NCBI GenBank assembly: GCA_002279935.1
Contig: NCCZ01000003.1
Coordinates: 120,001-184,000 of the forward strand
Origin: Hyphomicrobium sp. 12-62-95
GTDB taxonomy: Bacteria > Pseudomonadota > Alphaproteobacteria > Rhizobiales > Hyphomicrobiaceae
Direction of reading: 5' to 3'
Length of the DNA: 64,000 nucleotides
Below the pieces are notes generated by a model that was not told the origin of the DNA, searched no databases, and worked only from the letters and a program-made list of their open reading frames with translations. Position numbers and translations under genes: made by a program. Positions 55,301 through 62,594 of this stretch are shown here, one piece after another (the first letter of the stretch is position 1; every line of letters begins with the position of its first letter).

Positions 55301-55549
55301 GGCGTCGACACCATCACAGACTTTGGCGCTGGCGATCGCCTGGACCTCACCGATATCACAGATGGTTTCCTCGGGCTGAACGCGCTGTTTGGCGTCGATC
55401 CCGCCAGCCAAGTCCAAGTGACTGACACCTCGGCTGGCTCAATGGTCGCCGTTAAGGTGGGCTCTTCATTCTATAACGTCGTCTTGCTGCAGAACGTCCA
55501 TGGCGTCACCGCCGCCTCGCTTCTGGCCGACGGACAACTGATCGCGTGA
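52337..55549 (+). CDS. Large RTX-type type I secreted protein with cadherin-like domains
   Basis: 1070 residues from GTG 52337 (VAAITGTAANDVLNG) with GGGAG upstream; an in-frame GTG at 52322 lacks a site. No signal peptide. Calcium-binding GGxGxDxxx nonapeptides fill residues 10-130, about 455-505 and 790-990. Two cadherin/Big-like domains (about 228-328 and 563-664: GPANGTLTLDASTGAFIYTP; GPASGSVNLDAATGAFAYVP) each precede a module beginning LSDADGSESL or LTDTDGSETL (about 365-437, 707-781). The middle is thus a two-fold internal duplication. The C-terminus carries a typical T1SS ending (ITDFGAGDRLDLTDI). The T1SS genes follow directly. Confidence 0.92.
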   Translation: MAAITGTAANDVLNGTVDADRIEGGAGNDRINAGAGDDEIFGGQGADILTGDAGNDRIFGEDGNDGVYGGGGNDYVDGGIGDDILIGDGGDDTLFGNTGNDRLFGGIGNDTLIGGEGNDIINGEAGDDIIIWRTGDGADTIIGGAGTDTLRLELTSADITAALRSDLAAYKQWAAGQSQAAGSAVGLAAQTSGASFTFASLGLTISVLEAVAISVDGTAVAIDDFLNAAPVAAAVASVTTAEDVAVEGIVAATDPDGDALYFTVENGPANGTLTLDASTGAFIYTPAANASGTDAFTVRITDQTGASTTQTVNVAVTAVADAPVVSSRDVVVALAQPVIGTDGDDVIVGNAAPDTVTFAVEIDAGLSDADGSESLSITLAGVPSEATLSAGVRQDNGTWLLSAADLPGLTVTAPASAGGFEISVSVSATEATGESATNAAALAVSFDHTGIEHNVIDGGHGNDVIDGGTGNDRLSGGSGDDTFLQRVGDGTDTVSGGDGVDLVELMLAASDVTPAFLSDVAAFQDWMSSGADGAFAFQSLGLTVDSIENLSITVDGRPVSIAHLLNVAPVAAGEVELTTSEDVVVEGVIEATDANGDKLTYSIEAGPASGSVNLDAATGAFAYVPGQNKSGEDSFSVRVTDAFGESIVQTVHVAVAAKADAPVLSASDVTYTVARVSTITGTRGNDNLRGDQHASQATFALAIAAALTDTDGSETLSVRIGGVPSGATLSAGQRQSDGSWVLQSADLGGLQMTVSNPSPFTLNVTAIAQDGVSYAMSDVAINVSMIASGNMNDRIIATTGTDTYDGGAGSDTVDYSQMTTGVTVNLATGTASGAGNQRLISIENVIGTSQNDTITGTNANSIIEAGAGNDRVNGGAGNDTFIDGAGDDRYDGGTGYDVLDYSKATRSVTVDDGNVSGMGNDRYSNVEKIIGSSFSDSFYGGKAVDTFDGGAGNDYFRGYEGSDIFTGGAGNDTFVWLEKDIVSGKKSQGVDTITDFGAGDRLDLTDITDGFLGLNALFGVDPASQVQVTDTSAGSMVAVKVGSSFYNVVLLQNVHGVTAASLLADGQLIA

Positions 55550-55578
55550 GCCGCCCACACGTATCGCGCGACACCGCC

Positions 55579-55620
55579 GCCGGGCTCGGCTGTTCCATTT
55601 CGGAACACGCCGGGTCCGGC
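55579..55620 (+). other. Long hairpin between the RTX gene and the ABC transporter gene
   Basis: GCCGGGCTCGGCTGTTCC pairs with GGAACA and GCCGGGTCCGGC (loop ATTTC, one bulge). No T tract follows. Such a stem would favour high RTX mRNA and lower downstream expression. Confidence 0.55.
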
Positions 55621-55721
55621 GTTGGTTATCAAAACGTTTACCCCTGAGGTTTAAGAAGTCTGACTGGGCTCGTCATTCCGTGACGGGCACAGACCAAGCT
55701 TCTGACCCGTAGGGCATTGTC

Positions 55722-57419
55722 ATGCGTACCTCGAGGCGGATGCTGAAACAGGTTCGACGCGCGCTGTTCGCCGCGTTCCTGTTCAGCGGCTGCATCAATA
55801 TCCTGATGCTCGCCACACCTCTCTACATTCTCCAGATTTTCGAGACCGTCGTCCCCCTCGGCAGCCTCGAAACACTGCTGCTCCTGTCCGCGATGGTCGC
55901 GGCCGCTCTCCTCACGTCCGCCGCCGTCGAATTCACACGCGACAACATCCTGCTGCGTTCGGCCTATTGGCTTGACCATGAACTGGGCCACTACATCCTT
56001 GAAAACGGCGTCCGCCTCGCGACCCCAGGTGCAGAAATGCGCCAGGATGCCGCTGCGCTGGACCGCCTGCGCGCCTTTATCGCCAGCCCCTCGCTCATTC
56101 CGTTTTTCGACGCGCCCTGGACGCCAGTGTTTCTTCTGGCACTCTTCGCGCTCAACCCAACCATTGGGCTGATGGCAACCGGTTGTGCCGCCTTGCTCCT
56201 GGGGATTTCGCTGCTCCTCGGCGCCGTGACTTCGCGGGCCGAAGCGGAGCGCGCCAAGAGCGCTGAGCGCTCGCAACAGTGGTGGCAGACCGTCACCGGC
56301 AATGCGCAATATGCAGGCGCCCTCGGGCTCGCGCGCGGCGCTGCCGATGGCTGGGAACTCTCCAACCGCGCCCAAGTCAGCGCCGGCTATTCAATCGGCA
56401 AGCGCACGGCTCTTCTTCGCGCGATCTCGCGCTTCGTCCGCATCGCAGCCCAGATCGCGCTCTATGGCGTAGGGGCCTGGCTTGTCATCCGCGGCGAGAT
56501 TGCACCCGGCGCCCTCGTCGCCGCCGCCATCCTTTTGGGCCGCGCCTTAGCCCCTCTCGAAGGCCTGGTCGGTTCGATGCGTGCCTTGCAAGGCGCGTAC
56601 GCTGGCTATCGCCGTCTCGCATCCCTTCCCCCCGATGCCGTTACGCCGCGCCTCGCAGCCTCCGGCGAGCCAATTGCTGGCCGCATCGAAATCCGCGACG
56701 TCACCTATTTCCATCCGGGCCGCAAAGCGCCCGCGCTTCGCTCCGTCTCCCTGACGGTCGAACCCGGCGACGTTATCGGCATTGTCGGACCGAATGGATC
56801 CGGCAAGTCCACGCTCGCTGCCCTTCTGGCCGGTGCCATCATTCCCTCCCAGGGCGCCGCCGACCTCGACGGCATTCCGATCGCCAAATGGCAGCGCATT
56901 GCGCCCGCCCCACCGATCGGCTACTTGCCCGACGAGCCGCTCCTCATCGAAGGCACCGTTCACGAAAACATCGCCCGCTTCGGCGAAGCGCCCATGATGG
57001 CCATTGCTGACGCCGCCATCCGCGCCGGTGTTCTGGAGACACTGAAGTCTCTGCCCTTCGGCTTCGATACGTCTGTGGGTCCCCAAGGCCATGCACTGGC
57101 CTTGCGCGAGCGCCGCGCTGTCGCTTTCGCCCGCGCGGTTTTCGGCCAACCTCGAATCGTGGTGGTCGACGAGCCGGAATTGGGCCTGGACGGCACGGCG
57201 TTGCGCCGGCTCGTCGCAACCTTGAACGATCTTAAAACCGCCGGAACGACACTTGTGCTCGCGACCCAGGATCCGCGCCTGCTTGAACTATGCGATGGCA
57301 TCGTCGTCATGAACGCCGGCACCATTCAGGCCGCCGGTCCAGCTGCAGAGGTCAAGAGCCGCATTCCGCTCGACCGCCGCCCGGCAGCCGAACGCAGCGA
57401 ACAGCCAGCCGTACACTAA
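55722..57419 (+). CDS. Type I secretion ABC transporter (PrtD-like) with altered NBD motifs
   Basis: 565 residues: a transmembrane domain (residues 20-290, first helix FLFSGCINILMLATPLYILQ) and one ATPase domain (320-540); no C39 peptidase. Walker A GPNGSGKST (356-364) and Walker B IVVVDEPELGLD are intact. The Q-loop has Asp404 instead of Gln (GYLPDEPLLIEG), the signature LSGGQ is replaced by LALRE (459-463), and the H-loop His is Gln516 (LATQDPRLL). So nucleotide binding may be kept while hydrolysis or dimer coupling is doubtful. It might pair with a normal NBD encoded elsewhere. Confidence 0.85.
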   Translation: MRTSRRMLKQVRRALFAAFLFSGCINILMLATPLYILQIFETVVPLGSLETLLLLSAMVAAALLTSAAVEFTRDNILLRSAYWLDHELGHYILENGVRLATPGAEMRQDAAALDRLRAFIASPSLIPFFDAPWTPVFLLALFALNPTIGLMATGCAALLLGISLLLGAVTSRAEAERAKSAERSQQWWQTVTGNAQYAGALGLARGAADGWELSNRAQVSAGYSIGKRTALLRAISRFVRIAAQIALYGVGAWLVIRGEIAPGALVAAAILLGRALAPLEGLVGSMRALQGAYAGYRRLASLPPDAVTPRLAASGEPIAGRIEIRDVTYFHPGRKAPALRSVSLTVEPGDVIGIVGPNGSGKSTLAALLAGAIIPSQGAADLDGIPIAKWQRIAPAPPIGYLPDEPLLIEGTVHENIARFGEAPMMAIADAAIRAGVLETLKSLPFGFDTSVGPQGHALALRERRAVAFARAVFGQPRIVVVDEPELGLDGTALRRLVATLNDLKTAGTTLVLATQDPRLLELCDGIVVMNAGTIQAAGPAAEVKSRIPLDRRPAAERSEQPAVH

Positions 57420-57448
57420 CTGGCCGCTCCGAACCGTCCGAGGACCCC

Positions 57449-58426
57449 ATGTTGACGTTCACCACTTCGTCCACCGACTTCACCGCCCACGAACGCGCTG
57501 TGCCGCGACTGAACATCCGTCTCCCCCTCCTTCTCGGCCTCGCTGTCATTGTTACATTTGCGGCCGCGGGCTTTGGAACGGCTGCCCTCGCACCGCTCGA
57601 CAAAGGCGTTGGAATGCCGGGAACGGTCATTGTCGAAAGCAAGGTCAAACCCGTTCAGCATACGCGCGGCGGCAGCGTAGCCGAAATTCACGTTGTCGAA
57701 GGTCAGCAGGTGCGCGCGGGCGATATTCTCGTCACGCTCGACACCCGCACCATCGACGAACAGGTCGCCGCCTTGAAATCTCAGGCCGCCGCGGCGCGTC
57801 GTCAGCTTGAGTTGGCTCAGATGGAAACGGCGACTATCGCAGACCTTGCCGACCGCAAGCTCGCCTCCAAATCGCGCGTTCTGTCTCTCCAGCGCCAAGT
57901 CGCCGAAGTCGAAAAAGAGAGTGCCGGCATTGCATCCCGCATTGTCTTGGCCGAGCAGGAACTGGAACGCGCCATTCTGCGCGCGCCCGTCGCCGGCCGG
58001 GTCCTCGATATGCAGGTATCCTCACCCGGCGTCGTCATCGGGCCCGGTGCGAAGCTGATGGACATCGTCCCGGATGGCGACCGCCTCGTGATTGAAGGCC
58101 GGCTGTCGCCGAACCAGATTGAGAACGTCAAGCCCGGCATGCCCGCCAAGGTCTGGCTGACAGCCTCCAGTTGGCGCGAACAGCGCCCGATGGCGGCCCG
58201 GCTTGCGTGGGTCTCCGCCGACAGCATGGAAGACAAGCGCACCGGCCAACCTTATTTCAGCGCGCGCGTGGAGCTTGAGGAGGGGGCAGCCCAAACGTCG
58301 GGCGGCAAATCTCCGCTCCAAGCCGGCATGCGGTCGGAAATCTTGCTCGTAACGGGCCAGCGAACGCTGCTCGATCAATTGATTGAACCCGTATTGCGCA
58401 ACGTCAATCGCGCATTTCGCGGCTAA
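57449..58426 (+). CDS. HlyD-family membrane-fusion protein (T1SS adaptor)
   Basis: 325 residues from ATG 57449 (MLTFTTSSTDFTAHE). One transmembrane helix (about 28-50), then the biotinyl-lipoyl halves (TRGGSVAEIHVVEGQQVRAG; ILRAPVAGRVLDMQVSSPGVVI) around a short coiled coil (about 110-175), and the C-terminal beta domain. The hairpin is shorter than in HlyD/PrtE (about 430 residues in total), implying a shorter reach to the outer membrane. No TolC-type gene is nearby. Confidence 0.9.
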   Translation: MLTFTTSSTDFTAHERAVPRLNIRLPLLLGLAVIVTFAAAGFGTAALAPLDKGVGMPGTVIVESKVKPVQHTRGGSVAEIHVVEGQQVRAGDILVTLDTRTIDEQVAALKSQAAAARRQLELAQMETATIADLADRKLASKSRVLSLQRQVAEVEKESAGIASRIVLAEQELERAILRAPVAGRVLDMQVSSPGVVIGPGAKLMDIVPDGDRLVIEGRLSPNQIENVKPGMPAKVWLTASSWREQRPMAARLAWVSADSMEDKRTGQPYFSARVELEEGAAQTSGGKSPLQAGMRSEILLVTGQRTLLDQLIEPVLRNVNRAFRG

Positions 58427-58446
58427 TCCGGTCGAAAGGCCAAAGC

Positions 58447-59322
58447 ATGACTCAGAATTTGTCTCTCAAAATCATCGTCAATGGTGTGGGCGCGCTGGCT
58501 GCGCTCATTGTCGTATGGTGGGTGCTAACCTCGGCGTTTACGACGGAAGAAGCAGCGATCTGCAAAGGGCGCTATCCCGTCGCGACCCGCCTATCGCTGG
58601 CCTCCGACACCGGCCAGCCCATTTCGCCAAGCGAACTCCAGGCGCGCTTCGGTTCGAGTGAATGGGGTCTGCTCGACAACGCGAAGGTCCTGCCGCCCGT
58701 ATCGGGAAGCAAAGAGCCGGTCCTGGCTGTGACGATGAGGAAGGGGACCGGGTCCGGCTACCAAGTCGAGCAAGAACGCGGCGGCATCGGTTTGATCTGG
58801 CGGCCCGTCGACCTGCTCGAAGCCAAGCCGCGCGCTGCCTGCCTCAGCTACCGCTTGTACTTGCCCAAGACTATGAAGTTTTCCAACGGCGGCACACTTC
58901 CCGGGCTGTCGATCGGCACCCGCTTCGACCCGCGCGGCGATGCCGTAGTCGGCGAAGGCGCGGTCGGGCGTCTGGGCTGGAACAGGGACGGCATGATGTT
59001 TGTCAGCCTGCAATTCGCCACCAACGAAGGCTGGAAGAATCCGCTCGCATTCCCGGCCAAGAAGCCGTGGCCGCTTGGACGCTGGTTGGATGTGGAGCAA
59101 GAGATCATTTTGAACGATGTCGGCAAAAAGAATGGCGTTGTTCGGCTTTGGGTCGATCAAATATTGATGGGTGAAACGGAACGGGTCGGCTTGCGCGGTG
59201 ATCCGGCGCTCGCCATGTCGGGCATGATTGGCGACGTCAACTTCGGCAATATCACCACAACGTCCGAGGCCGATCAAAACACCGATGTCAAGCTGTCGTC
59301 CTTTGTCTTGCGATGGCAGTAG
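58447..59322 (+). CDS. Membrane-anchored PL14-like (polysaccharide lyase fold) protein
   Basis: 291 residues. One N-terminal transmembrane segment (about 10-32), no cleavage site evident, so probably an anchored periplasmic protein. The body resembles polysaccharide lyase family 14 beta-jelly-roll proteins: LSYRLYLPKTMKFSNGGTLP followed by GLSIG, and RLWVDQILMGETERV. It sits directly after the T1SS adaptor, 20 bp away, so is likely cotranscribed. Catalytic residues cannot be confirmed; a glycan-binding role is equally possible. Confidence 0.65.
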   Translation: MTQNLSLKIIVNGVGALAALIVVWWVLTSAFTTEEAAICKGRYPVATRLSLASDTGQPISPSELQARFGSSEWGLLDNAKVLPPVSGSKEPVLAVTMRKGTGSGYQVEQERGGIGLIWRPVDLLEAKPRAACLSYRLYLPKTMKFSNGGTLPGLSIGTRFDPRGDAVVGEGAVGRLGWNRDGMMFVSLQFATNEGWKNPLAFPAKKPWPLGRWLDVEQEIILNDVGKKNGVVRLWVDQILMGETERVGLRGDPALAMSGMIGDVNFGNITTTSEADQNTDVKLSSFVLRWQ

Positions 59323-59356
59323 CTGGAGCTCCGGCATTGCGGGTTGAGAAACGCTC

Positions 59357-59665
59357 ATGGAATTGACTCGGCGCCAATTCGCTTATCTCGTCAGTGCCCT
59401 GTATTGTGCGGGCGGCGCCCTGCTGCTGATCGATTGGCTCAATGCGCCGTCGGCCCCAGGCGCCCACCTTCCGTTGGCCTGGCACGTGTTTCCCGTTGCG
59501 TTGGCGGTCGACGCGATCGCCGGGGTCGCGGACCTGTCCGGGCCGCTCGATACGAATTGGCCAGTTTCAATCGCCACGATGGTCGCCGCGTATGTTTTGG
59601 CGGTAGCAGTTTGTGCTGCGGCCATCGGCTGGCTAATATCCAGCCGCGGGAAACGCGGAGCTTAA
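59357..59665 (+). CDS. Small membrane protein at the end of the secretion locus
   Basis: 102 residues with three likely transmembrane helices (FAYLVSALYCAGGALLLIDW; HVFPVALAVDAIAGVA; IATMVAAYVLAVAVCAAAIG). 34 bp after the PL14-like gene on the same strand. No family recognised. Confidence 0.6.
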   Translation: MELTRRQFAYLVSALYCAGGALLLIDWLNAPSAPGAHLPLAWHVFPVALAVDAIAGVADLSGPLDTNWPVSIATMVAAYVLAVAVCAAAIGWLISSRGKRGA

Positions 59666-59839
59666 AAAATCAGCAGCCACACTCCGCCGCGCTGCAATAA
59701 GATCTGCAATCGAAAAATATGAAGAGGCACTAAACCTGCGCAATACAGAAGAATAAACTCAGTTTACTTATTATTCACGACATTCAAAAAAGCCTTCTCC
59801 ACATCTTGCGAAATGGGCGGGATAGGTGTTTTCTAATTG

Positions 59840-59927
59840 GACGCGTGGCGCCGTCCCCCCCCATCCCCCCTAGGTGCCATGTTGTTAAGCCCGCGGTCTC
59901 CCCCCGACCGCGGGCTTTCTATTTCTA
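59840..59927 (+). ncRNA. Possible C-rich small RNA ending in a strong terminator
   Basis: The gap 59666-59886 has no credible gene. Its end holds two C tracts (CCCCCCCC-AT-CCCCCC) and then the hairpin AAGCCCGCGGTC, loop TCCCCCC, GACCGCGGGCTT, TCTATTTCT. C-rich loops that expose anti-Shine-Dalgarno sequence occur in alphaproteobacterial sRNAs. No promoter is clear, so this is tentative. Confidence 0.3.
59887..59927 (+). terminator. Strong rho-independent terminator
   Basis: Perfect 12-bp stem AAGCCCGCGGTC/GACCGCGGGCTT followed by TCTATTTCT, ending at the 3' end of the convergent SNase-like gene. Confidence 0.85.
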
Positions 59928-61214
59928 GCGGGCAGAAAAACCACCCGCTATCGCGTCGTCTTCCGAACAGAACCACCGGTCGCCGCGGTCTTCGCGTATT
60001 GTGGTGCGCGCGTATTCGGCGCTATGGGGCAGAAAGTAAGTTTTCTTGCCGCGAGACGTTCGCCCTTTAATCGGACAGCCGCCCGGCGCAACGGCGGCCG
60101 CCTCCGAATAAAGCCGCGCGCGCCACGCTTCCGGCCGCTCCGCCGTGCCGGCCCATAGGCCGGATTTTTGCTCGCTGGCCGCCTGTTCGTCAGTCGAGTA
60201 GGCCGCCCACAAAAGTCCATCGGCAAAGCCATGTCCTCCGCGCACGAGTTCGGCGCCCATGTCTCGCCCGTCGGAAGAGCATCGTCCGGTGCGCACACCG
60301 TCAGCCGCGCCACCGATCACGCACGTCACCGTCCGCCGCCGCACCAGTTTCTCAAACGCCTGTTTGGCCGCCGCGCCGCACGCCCACGTCGTCCCGTCGT
60401 CCCGCTGACACGTCTGGTCCGGATCGAGCAGCGTCAGACCATCAAGCCGGACGATGCCGCCGCCGATGCGCAATTCCCCGGGTCCGGCAACGCGTGCGCT
60501 CCCCGATACCGTATCTTCCGCCGGTTTCGCGTCGGGCGCCGCCGGGGCGTCCACAGTCACCGGCGCCGCGCTATTCACCCATCGGCTGAGCACGGGTCCG
60601 GCAAACCACACAACCGCAAGACCCACCGCCGCCATCGCTCCCACCGGCAGCCATGACCCGGCCCGATCGACGGCCGCCACCACGCGCTCGGTGCGGATCG
60701 CCCAATCGTCCTCAGCCTCGGCCGCATTTGAAAACACGCGCGGCCAGAGCCACAGCAGACCACTCGTCAGCGCAACGCAAAACAGCAGCACCGCATCAAG
60801 ATCCCACCCGAACTGCACCACCCGGATGCCGGCGCCCGCGCCCGCCAATGCAGCCACCGTCGCTAAAGCCAGACTGACACGCGGCCCCGCCAGCCGTGCA
60901 TTCGCCGGCGCCGACCACTCAGCGATCCGCGACCGCGCCGCTGCCGCCCCGCGCACGAAAATCGCCATCCCCTTGTCCGCCCCGGCCGCCGCGCCCTCCG
61001 CCGCCGACTTGGCGATCTTGACGGCCGCTTGGCCAGCGACCTCCGCACCTGCAGCCCCGGCGGCAAGCCCTTTGCGCCCGGCTTCTTTCACACCCTCGAC
61101 GGCCGCATCCTTGGCCGCCTCGATTTTGACGCGCCTCTGCTGCCGCCGGACGAGAACCGTCGTCCGCACGTAGTCCTTCCACTCGAATCCTTCGTTTCGC
61201 CGCCACCACCGCAA
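59925..61214 (-). CDS. Membrane protein with SNase-like and sunset-like C-terminal domains
   Basis: 429 residues from TTG 61214 (GAGGAA upstream); GTG 61169, after GGAAGG, is an alternative. A basic, amphipathic and Ala-rich N-terminus (to about 95), two or three transmembrane helices (about 110-215), then a thermonuclease-like domain (about 240-345: VRLDGLTLLDPDQTC, RTVTCVIGG, GRDMGAELVRGGHGFA). The classical SNase Glu of DAPE is Asp here. The last 55 residues (CPIKGRTSRGKKTYFL, DRWFCSEDDAIAGGFSAR) match a C-terminal sunset-type domain. Nuclease activity uncertain. Confidence 0.75.
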   Translation of the reverse strand: MRWWRRNEGFEWKDYVRTTVLVRRQQRRVKIEAAKDAAVEGVKEAGRKGLAAGAAGAEVAGQAAVKIAKSAAEGAAAGADKGMAIFVRGAAAARSRIAEWSAPANARLAGPRVSLALATVAALAGAGAGIRVVQFGWDLDAVLLFCVALTSGLLWLWPRVFSNAAEAEDDWAIRTERVVAAVDRAGSWLPVGAMAAVGLAVVWFAGPVLSRWVNSAAPVTVDAPAAPDAKPAEDTVSGSARVAGPGELRIGGGIVRLDGLTLLDPDQTCQRDDGTTWACGAAAKQAFEKLVRRRTVTCVIGGAADGVRTGRCSSDGRDMGAELVRGGHGFADGLLWAAYSTDEQAASEQKSGLWAGTAERPEAWRARLYSEAAAVAPGGCPIKGRTSRGKKTYFLPHSAEYARTTIREDRGDRWFCSEDDAIAGGFSAR

Positions 61215-61399
61215 AGCGCGTTCCTCTGCCTGCCTATTGTACGGCCACTTATGGCGCCACTTCGGGCCGGAACGTGGCGGAGCGGCAGGTCGCGCAGCTC
61301 AAAATCGTCCCCGTCCACTGATCCCCGGGGCGCGGTTTGCCGTTGAGATGACATCGAACAGGTCTAGAATTCCAACCTGTGCCTTCGAGGAGATCAATC

Positions 61400-61936
61400 A
61401 TGTTGGCATTTCGCGCCCTCGTCACCGCCGGCTGTGCCGCCATAGCGCTGGCTTTCGCTGCGCCGGCCTCTGCCGATTTCGACCCGCCTGTGAAAAAGAA
61501 GGTCGATTGCACCAAGCCCGAGAACAAGTCCAAGGCCGCCTGCAAGCCCAAGCGCGGGGAAGCCTCCACCGACGAAATTTATAACGCCGGATATTGGATG
61601 GCCCGCCAGAGTCAGTACGCCGAAGCCCTCGCCGTTTTCCAGATGGCGCCCGATCAGAACGATCCGCGCATCTTGACCGGCATCGGCTTCTCTATCCGCA
61701 AACTGGGCAATGTCGACGCGGCACTCCCGTACTATGCCCGCGCGCTGGCCCGCGACCCCAACATGGTGCTGACCCGCGCCTACCTCGGCGAAGCCCATAT
61801 CCAGAAGGGCAACCTCGACGCAGCCGTGGCCGAACTCGGTGAAATCGGCCGCCGGTGCGGCACCACCTGCGAGGCCTATTCTCAACTGTCCCAGAATATC
61901 GCGACATACAAGGCGACCGCTGCCCTCAAGGGCTAA
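61400..61936 (+). CDS. Exported TPR protein, first of a tandem pair
   Basis: 178 residues from ATG 61400, GAGGAG upstream. Signal peptide to about residue 25 (AAPASA/DF). Then a charged Cys-containing stretch, two to three TPR repeats (IYNAGYWMARQSQYAEALAV, GFSIRKLGNVDAALPYYARA, AYLGEAHIQKGNLDAAVAEL), and a closing CGTTC pair near EIGRRCGTTCEAYSQL that could form a disulfide. Its neighbour at 62046 is a clear paralogue. Confidence 0.85.
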   Translation: MLAFRALVTAGCAAIALAFAAPASADFDPPVKKKVDCTKPENKSKAACKPKRGEASTDEIYNAGYWMARQSQYAEALAVFQMAPDQNDPRILTGIGFSIRKLGNVDAALPYYARALARDPNMVLTRAYLGEAHIQKGNLDAAVAELGEIGRRCGTTCEAYSQLSQNIATYKATAALKG

Positions 61937-62045
61937 GCCGCAAATTGCGGCATTCGACCCCTTGGCGAGGCCTCCCGCCTGAGGCACAGTCGGCCCCGGA
62001 TAAGACCTGGGGCCGATGCGCTATCCGGGCCATGGGAGACGCAAG

Positions 62046-62591
62046 ATGCTTTCGAAGACCTGGGTTCGCGGCCTGACCACCGCCGCGATCGCGCTGGCGC
62101 TGGTCACCGGCGCCGCAGCCGACGACCGCGCGTTCTCCAAGGATGTCGGCCCCGCCAATGCCGGCTGCGATGCGCAAGCGAAAGGCTCCGCCGGCTGGCA
62201 GGCCTGCATCGGCGCCGCCCGCGCGGGCATGTCGGACGACGAACTGTTCTACGCCGGCTATTGGCTCGCAAAGAACGGCCGTTATGGCGAAGCGCTCGCC
62301 TACTTGAATCTGTCGCGCAATCGCGACGCCCGCGTTCTGACTTACATCGGCTTCGCCACCCGCAAGCAGGGCGATGTTGATAAAGCGCTTCCGCTCTATG
62401 CCGCAGCGCTCGCACTAGATCCCAACTTCGTCGTGGCGCGCGCCTATCTCGGCGAAGCCTACCTGACCAAGAACGAGCACGCCCGCGCCAAGGCCGAGCT
62501 CGCCGAGATCGCCGCCCGCTGCGGCACCACGTGCCCCGCCTACGTCGATCTCGACCGCCACATCGCCGCCTTCGAGACGGCCAAGGGCTGA
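62046..62591 (+). CDS. Exported TPR protein, second of a tandem pair
   Basis: 181 residues from ATG 62046, GGGAGA upstream. Signal peptide to about residue 25. TPR repeats LFYAGYWLAKNGRYGEALAY, GFATRKQGDVDKALPLYAAA and AYLGEAYLTKNEHARAKAEL align with those of the preceding gene, and the CGTTC end is conserved (EIAARCGTTCPAYVDL). Product of tandem gene duplication; function unknown. Confidence 0.86.
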   Translation: MLSKTWVRGLTTAAIALALVTGAAADDRAFSKDVGPANAGCDAQAKGSAGWQACIGAARAGMSDDELFYAGYWLAKNGRYGEALAYLNLSRNRDARVLTYIGFATRKQGDVDKALPLYAAALALDPNFVVARAYLGEAYLTKNEHARAKAELAEIAARCGTTCPAYVDLDRHIAAFETAKG

Positions 62592-62594
62592 CGC

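Noticed and set aside
52337..55549. RTX repeats taken as a CRISPR or DNA repeat array
   Set aside because: Repeats are degenerate GGxGxD codons in one long reading frame without spacers.
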